Shown here in pieces: positions 35,438 to 44,272 of a stretch of DNA of 64,000 bases. The notes below the pieces were generated by a model that had not been told where the DNA came from, ran no database searches, and saw only the letters and a list, made by a program, of their open reading frames with translations. Location of the stretch: positions 372,001 through 436,000 of the forward strand of contig NZ_VNIP01000011.1 of NCBI RefSeq assembly GCF_008370325.1, written 5' to 3'. The translations under genes and the position numbers were made by a program. The DNA is from Martinezella tropici. Lineage in GTDB: Bacteria; Pseudomonadota; Alphaproteobacteria; Rhizobiales; Rhizobiaceae. Positions within the stretch are counted from its first letter, which is position 1. The number at the start of each line of letters is the position of its first letter.

Positions 35438-35881
35438 TTAGTCTTTCTTGATGCGGTAGGCCTGATGACAGGCGCCACAGCTGCCGCCGAGGGTCTTCAG
35501 CGTCGTGCCGACGCCGGCGTTGTCGGCGGGGAGCTGGGCAAGCGCCGTCTCGGCATCGGTGGAAAGCTTGGCGGCCTTTGCCTTGAAGTCATCGAGATTG
35601 TCCCAGATCTTCGGATTGACCTCGGCATCATTCTTGTCGCTCTGCGGATTGAATTGATCCGGGAAGGCCTTGGCCGTTTCGGCGATCGTCGTCAGCGACG
35701 CCTTGACGATATCGGCATCATAGGGCTTGTCGCCCTTGGCAATCGCGCCCAGAGCGCCGGCGGCGCCACCGATCTTCTTCATCAACCCGATGCGAGAGTC
35801 GTGCGTGCCGTCAGCCGCGACGACCGAGCCGAGGGCGATGCCGGCCAGAGCCGTTGCCGCCACAATCGCTTTCCACTTCAT
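35438..35881 (-). CDS. Cytochrome c' / c-556 family protein
   Basis: A 147-residue periplasmic protein with a signal peptide (residues 1-22, cleaved near VVAAD) and a four-helix bundle. The single haem is attached near the C-terminus at C135-G-A-C-H139, and M34 or a neighbouring residue could be the distal ligand. Such proteins bind NO or transfer electrons. It is the first gene of a two-gene unit with the dihaem cytochrome c. Confidence 0.92.
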   Translation of the reverse strand: MKWKAIVAATALAGIALGSVVAADGTHDSRIGLMKKIGGAAGALGAIAKGDKPYDADIVKASLTTIAETAKAFPDQFNPQSDKNDAEVNPKIWDNLDDFKAKAAKLSTDAETALAQLPADNAGVGTTLKTLGGSCGACHQAYRIKKD

Positions 35882-36046
35882 TTCGTTCTCCTACCTCTTC
35901 CTGGTGATCAAGACTGCATGCGCGGCCGGCGCATGACTACGGCGACATGTTTGCCGGTTTCCCCTCCGGCAATGAAGTCACAAAGTGGTGAGACCTAAGT
36001 GAAATCAGTGTCATGCCATCGACACACTCATTCGCCGCATCAGCCC

Positions 36047-36682
36047 TTATACGATTTTCAAGCCCTCCCAGACCGTAAACACCGAGACAGCAACGAGCAG
36101 CAACCCGGCCGCTCGGCCCGCAAATGCCGTTGCCTGCGGATTGGCCACCAACAGACCGCGGCTGCGCCCGGCCGTGATGGCAAGTCCGCCATAGACGGCA
36201 AATTGCGTTGCGATGGTCATGGCTCCCATGATGATGGCCTGTATCCACATCGGCCCGTAATCCGGCTTCAGGAACTGGGGATAGACAGCGAAGATGAAGA
36301 GATAGGCTTTGGGGTTGATGAGGCAAGTAACCGCACCCTGACGAAAGGCTTTCCAGGCGGAGCGGCTGCCGGCCGGCCCCTCGCCTCCCACGGTGATGGA
36401 ACTGCGCATCAGCGTGTAACCGATGAAGGCCATATAAGCGCCGCCGGCAATCAGCAGCGGATTGAAGAGGATGGGCACGAAATGCATCAGCAGGCCGATG
36501 CCGATGGCGCCGTTCAGCGAATGCACTGCGCCACCCAGCATGATGCCACCCGTCGCGGCAAGGCCGCGATTGCTGCCGCCGGTCAGCGAATTGGCGAGCA
36601 CGAACAGCATGTCCATGCCCGGCACGATGATGATGCCCAAGAGAAGAATGAAGAAGAGCCAGAGATTTTCTGCGTAACCCAT
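36047..36682 (-). CDS. LysE/RhtB family exporter
   Basis: A 211-residue inner-membrane protein with six helices and the LysE family pattern (IIIVPGMDMLFVLANSLTGGSNRGLAATGGIMLGG, NPKAYLFIFAVYPQF). It probably exports an amino acid or related metabolite. It is divergent from a WYL-domain regulator, and a GTCAGT half-site lies at its start codon, so the regulator probably controls it. Confidence 0.89.
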   Translation of the reverse strand: MGYAENLWLFFILLLGIIIVPGMDMLFVLANSLTGGSNRGLAATGGIMLGGAVHSLNGAIGIGLLMHFVPILFNPLLIAGGAYMAFIGYTLMRSSITVGGEGPAGSRSAWKAFRQGAVTCLINPKAYLFIFAVYPQFLKPDYGPMWIQAIIMGAMTIATQFAVYGGLAITAGRSRGLLVANPQATAFAGRAAGLLLVAVSVFTVWEGLKIV

Positions 36683-36767
36683 GTCAGTTACCTATCGTCC
36701 TCTCTTCGAGTGGAGAAGAGGAAATGGTTGATTTTCAAGCGAATAGGCAGTCTTATAAATCGAGCCA

Positions 36768-36787
36768 ACTGACGGGGTGTTGTCAGT
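36768..36787 (+). promoter_or_regulatory. Candidate operator of the WYL regulator
   Basis: Perfect dyad ACTGAC-GGGGTGTT-GTCAGT located 24 bases upstream of the regulator's ATG. A further GTCAGT half-site is at 36683-36688 by the lysE-type start. Binding by the regulator is inferred. Confidence 0.6.
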
Positions 36788-36811
36788 AGCCTTCATCTTG
36801 AGGGTAATGAA

Positions 36812-37513
36812 ATGCGCAAGGCATCGCGCCTGTTCGAGATCATCCAGATTCTGCGGCTCGCCAAGCGGCCAGTAACGGGGGCCGATATTGCCGGCCGACT
36901 GGAAGTGACGGTGCGCTCGGTCTATCGGGATATCGCAGCACTGCAGGCGATGCGGGTGCCGATCGAGGGCGAACGCGGCATTGGGTATATCCTGCGGCCC
37001 GGCTTCGACCTGCCGCCGCTGATGTTCTCGATCGAGGAAATGGAGGCGATCGTGCTGTCGCTGGCGCTATTGGAGCGCACCGGCGACGCCGAGCTGAAAC
37101 AGGCGGCCAAACGCGTGAGCGCCAAGATCGCCGGCGCCGTGCCGCCGCCGCTGCGCCAGACCCTCGATGCCAATGCGCTGCATGCCTGGGGCTTCGCAGC
37201 ACCATCGGCCTCGGTGATCGATCTTTCGCTGGTGCGCCGCGCCATTCGCGACGAGGAAAAGCTCGACCTTGCCTATCGCGACGAGCTCGGCCGCGCCACG
37301 GAGCGCATCATCCGGCCGATCGCGCTGATCTACTATGCTGAGACAGCCAATATCGTCGCATGGTGCGAACTGCGCCAGGCAATCCGCAATTTCCGCAGCG
37401 ATCGGATCGAGGATTGCCAGCCTGCCGGGCTCTGGTTCAAGGGCGAAGGCGATAGCCTCAGGCAGATCTGGGTGAATGGTTGGCAAGTAAACACCTCAGC
37501 CGCGGCCGGCTGA
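36812..37513 (+). CDS. YafY-like HTH/WYL transcriptional regulator
   Basis: A 233-residue regulator. The N-terminal HTH is MRKASRLFEIIQILRLAKRPVTGADIAGRLEVTVRSVYRDIAAL and the C-terminal part has a WYL-like sensor domain (LIYYAETANIVAWCELRQAIRNFRSDRI). Such proteins sense small ligands or nucleic acids. It is divergent from the LysE-type exporter and followed by two hairpins before a convergent SDR gene. Confidence 0.9.
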   Translation: MRKASRLFEIIQILRLAKRPVTGADIAGRLEVTVRSVYRDIAALQAMRVPIEGERGIGYILRPGFDLPPLMFSIEEMEAIVLSLALLERTGDAELKQAAKRVSAKIAGAVPPPLRQTLDANALHAWGFAAPSASVIDLSLVRRAIRDEEKLDLAYRDELGRATERIIRPIALIYYAETANIVAWCELRQAIRNFRSDRIEDCQPAGLWFKGEGDSLRQIWVNGWQVNTSAAAG

Positions 37514-37541
37514 GGTGCTGCAGATCGCAGAGACTGCGATC
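37492..37541. terminator. Two hairpins between convergent WYL and SDR genes
   Basis: CACCTCAGCC / GGCTGAGGTG (37492-37517) overlaps the WYL stop codon, followed by GATCGCAG / CTGCGATC (37523-37541). Neither has a strong U-run; they may act as a bidirectional end region. Confidence 0.55.
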
Positions 37542-37546
37542 ACGAA

Positions 37547-38329
37547 TTAAAGGATCATGCCGCCCGAGACTTCGATGCGCTGGCCGTTGACCCATCGGTT
37601 GTCATCCGACAGCAGCGAGGCGATCATCGGGCCGATATCGTCGGGCAGGCCGGGGCGGCCGAGTGCCGTCATGGATGCAACCATTCTGTTGACTTCGGGA
37701 TTGTCGCGGACGATGCCGCCGCTGAAATCCGTCTGGATCGCGCCCGGCGCCACGGTGTTGACCGTAATACCGCGAGGGCCGAGTTCCTTGGCAAGATAGC
37801 GCGTCAGAACTTCCACCGCCCCCTTCATGGCCGCATAGGCAGACGAGCCCGGATTGCTGAAGCGGGCAAGGCCGGAGGAAATATTGACGATGCGGCCACC
37901 ATCATTGATGTGCGGCAGCAGCTTCTGCGTCAGGAAGTACACGCCTTTGAGGTGAACGTTGTAGAGCTTGTCGAACGCGGCTTCGGTCGTTTCCGCGATG
38001 GAGGCATGGTAGGAGGTGCCGGCATTGTTGACGAGAGAATCGAAGCGATCGCGGCCCCAATGCTGCTGCACCGCGCTGATGACCTCGGCGACGAAAGCGT
38101 CGAAGGATGCGACATCGCCGGCGTCGAGCCGCAAGGCAACAGCCTTTTGGCCAAGCGCTTCGATCTCGGCAACGGCGCTATCGGCTTCTGCCTTATTTGC
38201 GTTATAGGTCAGGATGGTATCGACACCGCGGCTTGCGAGATGAATGGCGGTGTTGCGGCCGAGGCCGCGGCTGCCGCCGGTGATGATCGCAATCTTTGTC
38301 TTTGATTTATCGGTATTTTCAGTCGTCAT
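37547..38329 (-). CDS. Short-chain dehydrogenase/reductase
   Basis: A 260-residue classical SDR. The NAD(P) site is TGGSRGLG at residues 17-24, VNNAG near 100, the catalytic Ser in NISSG and Tyr-x3-Lys (YAAMK). A basic residue after the Gly-rich turn favours NADP(H). Substrate unknown. It is divergent from an AraC-family regulator, a common pairing in which the regulator controls the SDR. Confidence 0.91.
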   Translation of the reverse strand: MTTENTDKSKTKIAIITGGSRGLGRNTAIHLASRGVDTILTYNANKAEADSAVAEIEALGQKAVALRLDAGDVASFDAFVAEVISAVQQHWGRDRFDSLVNNAGTSYHASIAETTEAAFDKLYNVHLKGVYFLTQKLLPHINDGGRIVNISSGLARFSNPGSSAYAAMKGAVEVLTRYLAKELGPRGITVNTVAPGAIQTDFSGGIVRDNPEVNRMVASMTALGRPGLPDDIGPMIASLLSDDNRWVNGQRIEVSGGMIL

Positions 38330-38491
38330 TGCCGTTCTCCAAGGACTGTTTGATGGCGGGAATCTACACCTGCAGGGCCATTTTCCTGAATGCCGGAACT
38401 CTCGAATTTCTTGCCTATTCCTCCAACCGCCTTGTCCACTGACGTCGCGCTGCTATGATGATGCAATGGCACCCTGCCGCGGAGACCGCCG

Positions 38492-39388
38492 ATGTCGTCA
38501 GCCCTTAAAGATGCGATCACGCAATTCATCGAAGCCAATGACAGCGGTGGCAACGGCGTGTTTTCGACGGGCATCGATGGCTTGCACATCATGCGCTCCA
38601 CCGAGCCGAAGATGCCGCATGCGATGATCTATCGACCAGCGCTCTGCGTGATCGTCCAGGGTGCGAAGCAATTGATGCTGAATGACAGGGTGATCGACTA
38701 TGCCGAGATGCAGGCTCTCATCATCAGCATCGAGCTGCCCGCAGCCGGCAGGGTGATCCAGGCAAGTGTTGAGAAACCTTATATCGCCATCTTCCTTGAA
38801 TTCGATGTCGGCATGATGCGCGAGGTGATGGAGCAGATCGACAGACCGCCGAAACCGACGGGCGGCGCCCATCTCGGCATCTTCGTCGAGGATCTCAGCG
38901 AACAGCTGGCCGATTGCCTCGCGCGCCTGACCCGCCTGCTTGCGACGCCGAGCGCCATTCCGGTGCTCTACCCGGCGATCATGCGGGAAATCTGCTTCTG
39001 GCTGCTTACCGGCCCCAATGGCGGCGAGGTCTGCAAGCTAGTCTTGCCGGATGGGCAGACCCGGCGCATTGCCGACGCTATTCGCTTGCTGCGTGATAAT
39101 TTCGCGGAGCCAGTGCGGATCGAGCAACTGGCCGCCGCCGCGCGCATGAGCCCCTCGTCCTTCCACCAGCATTTCAAAACGTTGACCTCGATGACCCCTT
39201 TGCAATATCAGAAGCAGATGCAGCTGCTCGAGGCCCGCCGACTGATGGTTGCCGGCCAGGCCAATGTGGAGAGCGCGGCTTACCGGGTTGGCTATGAAAG
39301 CGCCTCGCAATTCAGCCGCGAATATGCGCGTATGTTCGGCACGCCGCCGAAAAGGGACGTAAGCGAGATGCGGATGGCGGCGGAGTGA
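38492..39388 (+). CDS. AraC family transcriptional regulator
   Basis: A 298-residue regulator with an AraC_N-type sensor domain (residues about 25-180, PALCVIVQGAKQLMLND...) and a C-terminal double HTH (IEQLAAAARMSPSSFHQHFKTLT, ESAAYRVGYESASQFSREYARMFG). Divergent from the SDR gene with about 160 bases between them. It likely activates the SDR in response to a small molecule. Confidence 0.91.
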   Translation: MSSALKDAITQFIEANDSGGNGVFSTGIDGLHIMRSTEPKMPHAMIYRPALCVIVQGAKQLMLNDRVIDYAEMQALIISIELPAAGRVIQASVEKPYIAIFLEFDVGMMREVMEQIDRPPKPTGGAHLGIFVEDLSEQLADCLARLTRLLATPSAIPVLYPAIMREICFWLLTGPNGGEVCKLVLPDGQTRRIADAIRLLRDNFAEPVRIEQLAAAARMSPSSFHQHFKTLTSMTPLQYQKQMQLLEARRLMVAGQANVESAAYRVGYESASQFSREYARMFGTPPKRDVSEMRMAAE

Positions 39389-39391
39389 GCC

Positions 39392-40234
39392 TCAGCGCAA
39401 CGCCAACGTTCTATCGGTCTCGCGGCCGAAGCCGGTGATCTCGAGCCGGTCCTCAAAGACCGACACGATGGCATAGGCGCTGGCGTCCGCAGTGTCGACC
39501 ATGCCTTTGAAATTGACGAAATAGGTCCCGGCCGACACTCCGAAATTGCCGGCGTGATTGTGGCCGTTGAGGTAGGCGACGACATGGTCGTGCTCGGCCA
39601 GAAGCGCCAGTATGCGATCGCTGTTCAAGGCGTTGTGGGCATTCTCCGGGAAGACCGGATAATGGTTCAGGATAATGACCTTCTCGCCCGACGCCTTTGC
39701 TTCCCACAGTTTCGCGGCAAGCCAGTCATATTGCACATCACTGATGGCCCCGTTCCAGCGCTGGCCATTGATCGCGCCGGCGTTCTCCAGCGCCCTCATC
39801 ATATCCTTCGCTTCCTGGCGGCGCGGATCGCCTTCCGGCGGGGCGAAAACGCTGATCTCGTTGCCATCGAGCGCGATGAAGCGGTAGCCGAAATGGCTGA
39901 AATCATAATAGGCCGAGAGCATGCCGACGCGCGCCGGTACGGTGCCGAGATGTTCCTGTGCCACCGCGAAATCGTGATTGCCGAGCAGGAAATGCTTGCG
40001 ATGACGCAAAGCCTGATAGACCGGCAGGATGGCGTCGAAGCTCTTCCATTCGCGGTCGATGATGTCGCCGAGCGTCACGACGAAGGCAAGATCGTGCCGG
40101 TTGAATTCCTCTATCGCCTCGCGAAGCTTGCCGAGGCTGTTCGCCGGATAGCGATTGAGGGCCAGATTTGGCTCAAGATCGGCATATTGCGGATCGGCGA
40201 TGACACCAAAGCGGAATAGCGGTGCGGACGGCAT
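39392..40234 (-). CDS. Metallophosphoesterase, ADP-ribose/CDP-alcohol diphosphatase-like
   Basis: A 280-residue calcineurin-like phosphoesterase. Metal-binding motifs are FGVIADPQYAD, TLGDIIDRE, LLGNHDF, LNHYP and GHNHAGN. The beginning (RFGVIADPQYAD ... RYPANSLGKLREAI) resembles the Mn-dependent ADP-ribose/CDP-alcohol diphosphatase family rather than cAMP phosphodiesterases. ATG at 40234 follows GGAGG. It converges on the AraC-family gene with 3 bases between. Confidence 0.82.
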   Translation of the reverse strand: MPSAPLFRFGVIADPQYADLEPNLALNRYPANSLGKLREAIEEFNRHDLAFVVTLGDIIDREWKSFDAILPVYQALRHRKHFLLGNHDFAVAQEHLGTVPARVGMLSAYYDFSHFGYRFIALDGNEISVFAPPEGDPRRQEAKDMMRALENAGAINGQRWNGAISDVQYDWLAAKLWEAKASGEKVIILNHYPVFPENAHNALNSDRILALLAEHDHVVAYLNGHNHAGNFGVSAGTYFVNFKGMVDTADASAYAIVSVFEDRLEITGFGRETDRTLALR

Positions 40235-40306
40235 TCGGCCTCCTTGTACGGCTTCCTTGCGCCGGTATGGCGGCACACGGAGGCATCAGTGGCGGCTGGC
40301 GGATAA

Positions 40307-40338
40307 GAAAACACCCGACGTCTGGAAGACGCCGGGTG
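40307..40338 (-). terminator. Hairpin terminator after sodB
   Basis: On the minus strand a stem CACCCGGCGTC / GACGTCGGGTG (one mismatch) with a small loop is followed by TTTTCTT, giving a typical intrinsic terminator for sodB. Confidence 0.78.
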
Positions 40339-40363
40339 CGAAAGCCAGCCTATTCGGCAGACC

Positions 40364-40966
40364 TTACTTCGTTGCGGCTTCGTAGCGCTCCAGGACGTAG
40401 TCCCAGTTGATCAGGCTGTCGATGAAGGCTTCGAGGTACTTCGGACGTAGGTTGCGGTAGTCAATGTAGTAGGAGTGTTCCCAAACGTCGACGCCGAGGA
40501 TCGGGTTGGCGCCATGAACGAGCGGGTTTTCGCCGTTCGGGGTCTTGGAGATTTCGAGCTTGCCGTTCTTGACGGAAACCCATGCCCAGCCGGAGCCGAA
40601 CTGGGTAGCGCCGGCGGCGGCGAAATCGGCCTTGAACTTGTCATAGCCGCCGAGATCGGAAGCGAAGGCTGCTTCGAGCTTGCCCGGCAGCTTGTTGCCG
40701 CCGCCGCCCTTCTTCATCCACTTCCAGAAATGGATGTGATTGTAGTGCTGGGCGGCATTGTTGAAGAGGCCGGCATTGGTGCCGAAAGACTTCTTCACGA
40801 TCTCTTCGAGCGAGAGATCGGCAAGACCTGCTTCTGCAGCGAGCTTGTTGCCGTTGTCGACGTAAGCCTTGTGGTGCTTGTCGTGGTGATATTCGAGCGT
40901 CTCACGCGACATGAAGGGCGAAAGTGCATCGTAATCATAAGGAAGTTCAGGCAATTCGAAAGCCAT
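40364..40966 (-). CDS. sodB: Superoxide dismutase, Fe/Mn family (Fe-type)
   Basis: A 200-residue enzyme converting superoxide to H2O2 and O2 in the cytosol. Metal ligands are H27, H77 (AAQHYNH), D160 and H164 (DVWEHSYY). Gln73 next to the second ligand is typical of Fe-dependent enzymes, although rhizobial homologues can be cambialistic. The second ATG (40966) has AGGAG 8 bases upstream and gives the standard MAFELPELPY start. An intrinsic terminator follows. Confidence 0.95.
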   Translation of the reverse strand: MAFELPELPYDYDALSPFMSRETLEYHHDKHHKAYVDNGNKLAAEAGLADLSLEEIVKKSFGTNAGLFNNAAQHYNHIHFWKWMKKGGGGNKLPGKLEAAFASDLGGYDKFKADFAAAGATQFGSGWAWVSVKNGKLEISKTPNGENPLVHGANPILGVDVWEHSYYIDYRNLRPKYLEAFIDSLINWDYVLERYEAATK

Positions 40967-41356
40967 AGTCATATCTCCTCTTGGCAAAAAATTGCGTCGG
41001 CAGGTGATGCGGAACATAGGATCGGTCACCTGGAAGAGCAACCGCCGACATGCCAAAAAAGTTGCGCGCTGGAGGAAAATTTACCTGTCCTTCAGTCAGA
41101 TAGCACTTATGTCGATCAAGCCGGCATAGACCCGATGTCGCCGCTTAAATTCGGCAATCAACGGCCTATTCGCCCTTTCACCGATGATTGGTCTTATTTA
41201 AGCCTCAATCACCCTATAGTTGCGCACTTATCGTTTTGAGCAGTTTAGCTCTTCGCGGCGTCAGAGTTCTCGACCCGCTGATCTCCTCAACCGTATGGTT
41301 TTGCTATCGACGGCACAGCCGCCGGCATTTGCCTATGCTAAGCCCGAGGAGAGAGC
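40967..41356. other. Intergenic region between sodB and the cold-shock gene
   Basis: 390 bases holding the divergent promoters of sodB and the cold-shock gene. The 150 or so bases before the cold-shock ATG may be a structured leader, as is common for cspA-type mRNAs, but no specific fold was verified. Confidence 0.4.
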
Positions 41357-41563
41357 ATGTTCAATGGCATCGTCAAGAATTTTGACTTGGAAAAGGGCTA
41401 CGGCTTCATTCAGCCGGCGGACGGCAGCGTCGCTATTTTCGTTCACGCGAAGACAGTGGTGAAATCCGGTCTGGAAACGCTCAAGAAAGGTCAGAAACTG
41501 ATCTTCGAAATCGAGCAGGACGGCATGGGCCGCAGCTCAGTTTCCAAACTCAGATTGGCATGA
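41357..41563 (+). CDS. Cold-shock domain protein
   Basis: A 68-residue single CSD protein that binds single-stranded RNA or DNA. RNP1 is GYGFIQPADG and RNP2 is AIFVHA. GAGGAGAGAGC lies just before the ATG, a strong ribosome site. Such proteins act as RNA chaperones; not all are cold-inducible. Confidence 0.94.
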   Translation: MFNGIVKNFDLEKGYGFIQPADGSVAIFVHAKTVVKSGLETLKKGQKLIFEIEQDGMGRSSVSKLRLA

Positions 41564-41693
41564 TTGCAACGGAATGCGGCGCTGACCACGGATGTACTGG
41601 CAGCCCGCAATCACTGCCTTGGCAATCAAGCCACAATGTTCGGCAAGCGGCATCTCGGCCGTCTTGCCGGACATGCATCTCCCGATAGACCAC

Positions 41694-41975
41694 ATGCGCG
41701 CAGCGCGCGATGATGACAAGGCCCTTGCAACAGCGGTGGCCGGAAAGACGAAGAGCACCGTGTCCACCCACCGCTTCCCCATCGGCCAGACCGTTCGCCT
41801 CAAGAGCAGGAAAGGCCTTTCCCCAAAAGCGGCTGATGTTTACCGGATCACGGCTTTTCTGCCGGCGAGGGACAATTCTCCCCAATATCGCATGCGTAAC
41901 GACGAAGTCGCCCAGGAACGCGTGAGTCAGGAAGTCGACATCGAGCCAATCGCGACCAACGCAGGAATCGACTAG
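41694..41975 (+). CDS. Small conserved rhizobial protein
   Basis: The core FPIGQTVRLKSRKGLSPKAADVYRITAFLPARDNSPQYRMRNDEVAQERVSQEV (written here only in part: FPIGQTVRL, DNSPQYRMRN, ERVSQE) matches a small soluble family I recall in Rhizobiales. The frame is open from 41592, so the start is uncertain: ATG at 41694 gives a short Ala/Lys-rich leader, while GTG at 41760 would start just before the core. Function unknown. Confidence 0.62.
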   Translation: MRAARDDDKALATAVAGKTKSTVSTHRFPIGQTVRLKSRKGLSPKAADVYRITAFLPARDNSPQYRMRNDEVAQERVSQEVDIEPIATNAGID

Positions 41976-42112
41976 ATCACGCCGCCGCGTCCTTCCGCAG
42001 ATTGACGATGTGGTGCTAGCCGGCAGCATATGTCATGCGTCGACAACCGGACGGCCAAAGGCTAGGTTCGGCGTACCGCCGTCATTTGGGTGGCACTGGC
42101 GAGACCAATCCC

Positions 42113-42763
42113 GTGAAAATAGCCTGCCTGCACACAGCTGACAGCAATATCAAGATCTATGAGGACGCAGCGAGGCAGCTTGGCTTGCCGCCTGGCGCCC
42201 TCTATCACCATGTCCGCGCCGATCTTCTCTTGACTGCGGAGCGGCTGGGCGGACTGACGACCGATATCGTGACGGAAACGGCCGATGTCCTACAGCGCCT
42301 TGCGCGGGACGCCGATGCCGTCATCTTCAACTGTTCCACTCTCGGCCCGGCATCCTCACAAGCCGCTACCGCCGCCGCGGTCCCGATCATCAGAGCCGAC
42401 GGCGTGCTTGCGGATGAGGCTGTGAAAGCTGGCGGCAAGGTGATCGTGTTCTGCACTGTCGAAACGACCATCGGCCCGACCACCAGCCTGTTCGAGGCGG
42501 CGGCCAAGGCAACGGGTGCCGAAATCGATGTTCGATTGATCCCCGGCGCATGGGCATTGTTCCGGGCGGGCAATCGACAGGCCTATCTGGCCTCCATCGC
42601 CAAATCCGTGGAGGCGACCCATGAAGAAGGGCCTGTCACAGTGGTTTTCGCGCAAGCTTCCATGACCGATGCCGCACGATTGCTCCCAGAGACTCGAGTA
42701 CGACCCTTGAGTGGCCCGACGGCTGTGCTCGCAGCGGCCATGTCCAGGATCGCTGCCGTTTGA
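42113..42763 (+). CDS. Aspartate/glutamate racemase-like protein
   Basis: About 216 residues with the Asp/Glu/hydantoin racemase fold (VKIACLHTADSNIKIYEDA). One candidate catalytic Cys is in AVIFNCSTLGPASS; in the second half the usual Cys position reads VVFAQASMTDAA with Ala. A two-Cys racemisation mechanism is therefore doubtful, and a decarboxylase- or lyase-like role is possible. The start is probably GTG at 42113; the frame is open from 42035. Confidence 0.72.
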   Translation: MKIACLHTADSNIKIYEDAARQLGLPPGALYHHVRADLLLTAERLGGLTTDIVTETADVLQRLARDADAVIFNCSTLGPASSQAATAAAVPIIRADGVLADEAVKAGGKVIVFCTVETTIGPTTSLFEAAAKATGAEIDVRLIPGAWALFRAGNRQAYLASIAKSVEATHEEGPVTVVFAQASMTDAARLLPETRVRPLSGPTAVLAAAMSRIAAV

Positions 42764-42782
42764 ACGGGACTATTGTTTCCAC

Positions 42783-42826
42783 GCAATTCCGGACGGAAGA
42801 CCGCTACGCAGTTTTCCTGGAATTGC
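42783..42826. repeat. Rhizobial palindromic intergenic repeat, copy 2
   Basis: GCAATTCC...GGAATTGC inverted repeat with the interior GGACGGAAGACCGC and GTTTTCCT, a diverged copy of the core at 9301-9345. It lies between the convergent racemase-like and SnoaL-like genes and could act as a terminator. Confidence 0.7.
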
Positions 42827-42827
42827 T

Positions 42828-43172
42828 TTAGATGCTGCGCCCGAAATAGACGTTTACTTCGGCGATGCGGTCGCCGGCGAAGTGAATCATCTCGACATTG
42901 CGAAAGCTGCCGCCGGCTATCTTCTCGGCACGATAGCTGACGATAACGTCATCGCCATCCGCCACCAAATGCTCGATATGGATGTCACGAAAGATCTTCT
43001 CCTTCGGCCAGCACTGCTCGAAATAGCTCCTCCGGTCGATATGATCGTCGCGCGGGCTGGAAAAGGTGAAATTCCGGGTCAACATCGGATCAACGATATC
43101 GGGATGTTGCGCCAGATAGGCGGCAAACAGGCGTCTGACGATATCGCAGCGGACATTTTCGAGAGAGTTCAT
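42828..43172 (-). CDS. SnoaL/NTF2-like protein
   Basis: A 114-residue protein with an NTF2-like cone fold pattern (CDIVRRLFAAYLAQHPDIVDPMLTRNFTFSSP; AEVNVYFG). The start at 43172 follows GAGGAGGAG, a very strong ribosome site. Members are enzymes or binding proteins for small hydrophobic ligands. It is divergent from an AraC-family gene, which may regulate it. Confidence 0.86.
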   Translation of the reverse strand: MNSLENVRCDIVRRLFAAYLAQHPDIVDPMLTRNFTFSSPRDDHIDRRSYFEQCWPKEKIFRDIHIEHLVADGDDVIVSYRAEKIAGGSFRNVEMIHFAGDRIAEVNVYFGRSI

Positions 43173-43369
43173 GATGTGTCTCCTCCTCTGCATCGGCGTA
43201 ATCATGGTGCCTATGGCAATCTGATTGCAAAATGCAATCGGTTTATAACATGAGCCAGGCGAACCAACAAGGCGCTTTGCGGACTTGGCATTGTCATCCG
43301 CGTGGTCCAAACTTCGCAGCACCCCCATATCAACAGAAAGCCATCGCAGTGCCCGAGGCTCATCATCCC

Positions 43370-44164
43370 ATGTTGGAAAAGCTGCGCCGCCTGGCGGCAA
43401 CGGATAACCGCCCGACGGTCGCGCCGAACGGCATCGGCAGCTATTCGACGCTTTTCACCTTCGTGACGCGCGAACGCGAGCGCATAGCCGGCTCGGCCTT
43501 TTCTCAAGTTTCAATCGTCGCCATCCTCGAAGGTTCCAAGGAAATCGTCAGCATGGGACGGCAGCGGCATTTTGCGGCCGGTACGGTGCTCGTCCTGCCG
43601 GCCGGGTGGAGCGGCGATGTCGTCAATGATCCCGACCCGCAGACCGGCTTCTATCGGGCGATCTTCATCACCTTTCCCGAGGAACTGACGCGCCGGGCCG
43701 CAAAAGCCTTTCCGCCGGCCCAAACCGCATCACAGATCGACCTGCCGCTCGATCCATTGCTGGCCACCGCCATCGGCCATGCCGGCGAAGGCATTGCCAG
43801 CGGCAACCTGCCGATCCCGCTGATCGAGCACAGGCTCCTGGAAATACTCATGGTGCTCGGCATGCGCGGCGCCCTGCCCGGCACTCCGGAGACAACCGCC
43901 GAGGCGGTGCGGGCGCTGGTGCGCTGGCAGCCGGATCGCCCCTGGACGGCCGATCTCATCGCTGCCGAGCTTGGCACCAGCAACGCGACCTTGCGGCGGC
44001 GGCTGTCGCGCGAAGGCACCTCGCTGCGGGATGTGCTGGCGAGCGAGCGGATGGCGCTGGCGACCACCCTTCTTGCCGAAGACGGACTGTCGCTGCGCGA
44101 AGCGGCCCTTGCTACCGGCTATCGCTCGCCACGCCGCTTCGCCGATCGACTTCGCAGCGCGTGA
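43370..44164 (+). CDS. AraC family transcriptional regulator
   Basis: About 264 residues with an N-terminal cupin-like sensor (VSIVAILEGSKEIVSMG, RHFAAGTVLVLPAG) and a C-terminal AraC HTH (WTADLIAAELGTSNATLRRRLSREG, LREAALATGYRSPRRFADRL). The ATG at 43370 is used; the frame is open upstream to 43232, and GTG at 43349 is possible. Likely regulates the divergent SnoaL-like gene. Confidence 0.85.
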   Translation: MLEKLRRLAATDNRPTVAPNGIGSYSTLFTFVTRERERIAGSAFSQVSIVAILEGSKEIVSMGRQRHFAAGTVLVLPAGWSGDVVNDPDPQTGFYRAIFITFPEELTRRAAKAFPPAQTASQIDLPLDPLLATAIGHAGEGIASGNLPIPLIEHRLLEILMVLGMRGALPGTPETTAEAVRALVRWQPDRPWTADLIAAELGTSNATLRRRLSREGTSLRDVLASERMALATTLLAEDGLSLREAALATGYRSPRRFADRLRSA

Positions 44165-44272
44165 GCGTTTCCGACCGCATTTTGAGCGTTTGCGTACGCC
44201 GGCGCTCGGCATGAATTTGGTAGACCCAGCCCTCGAAGGCTCACAGGAGCCGCAACACGAAAGGGCAATATC

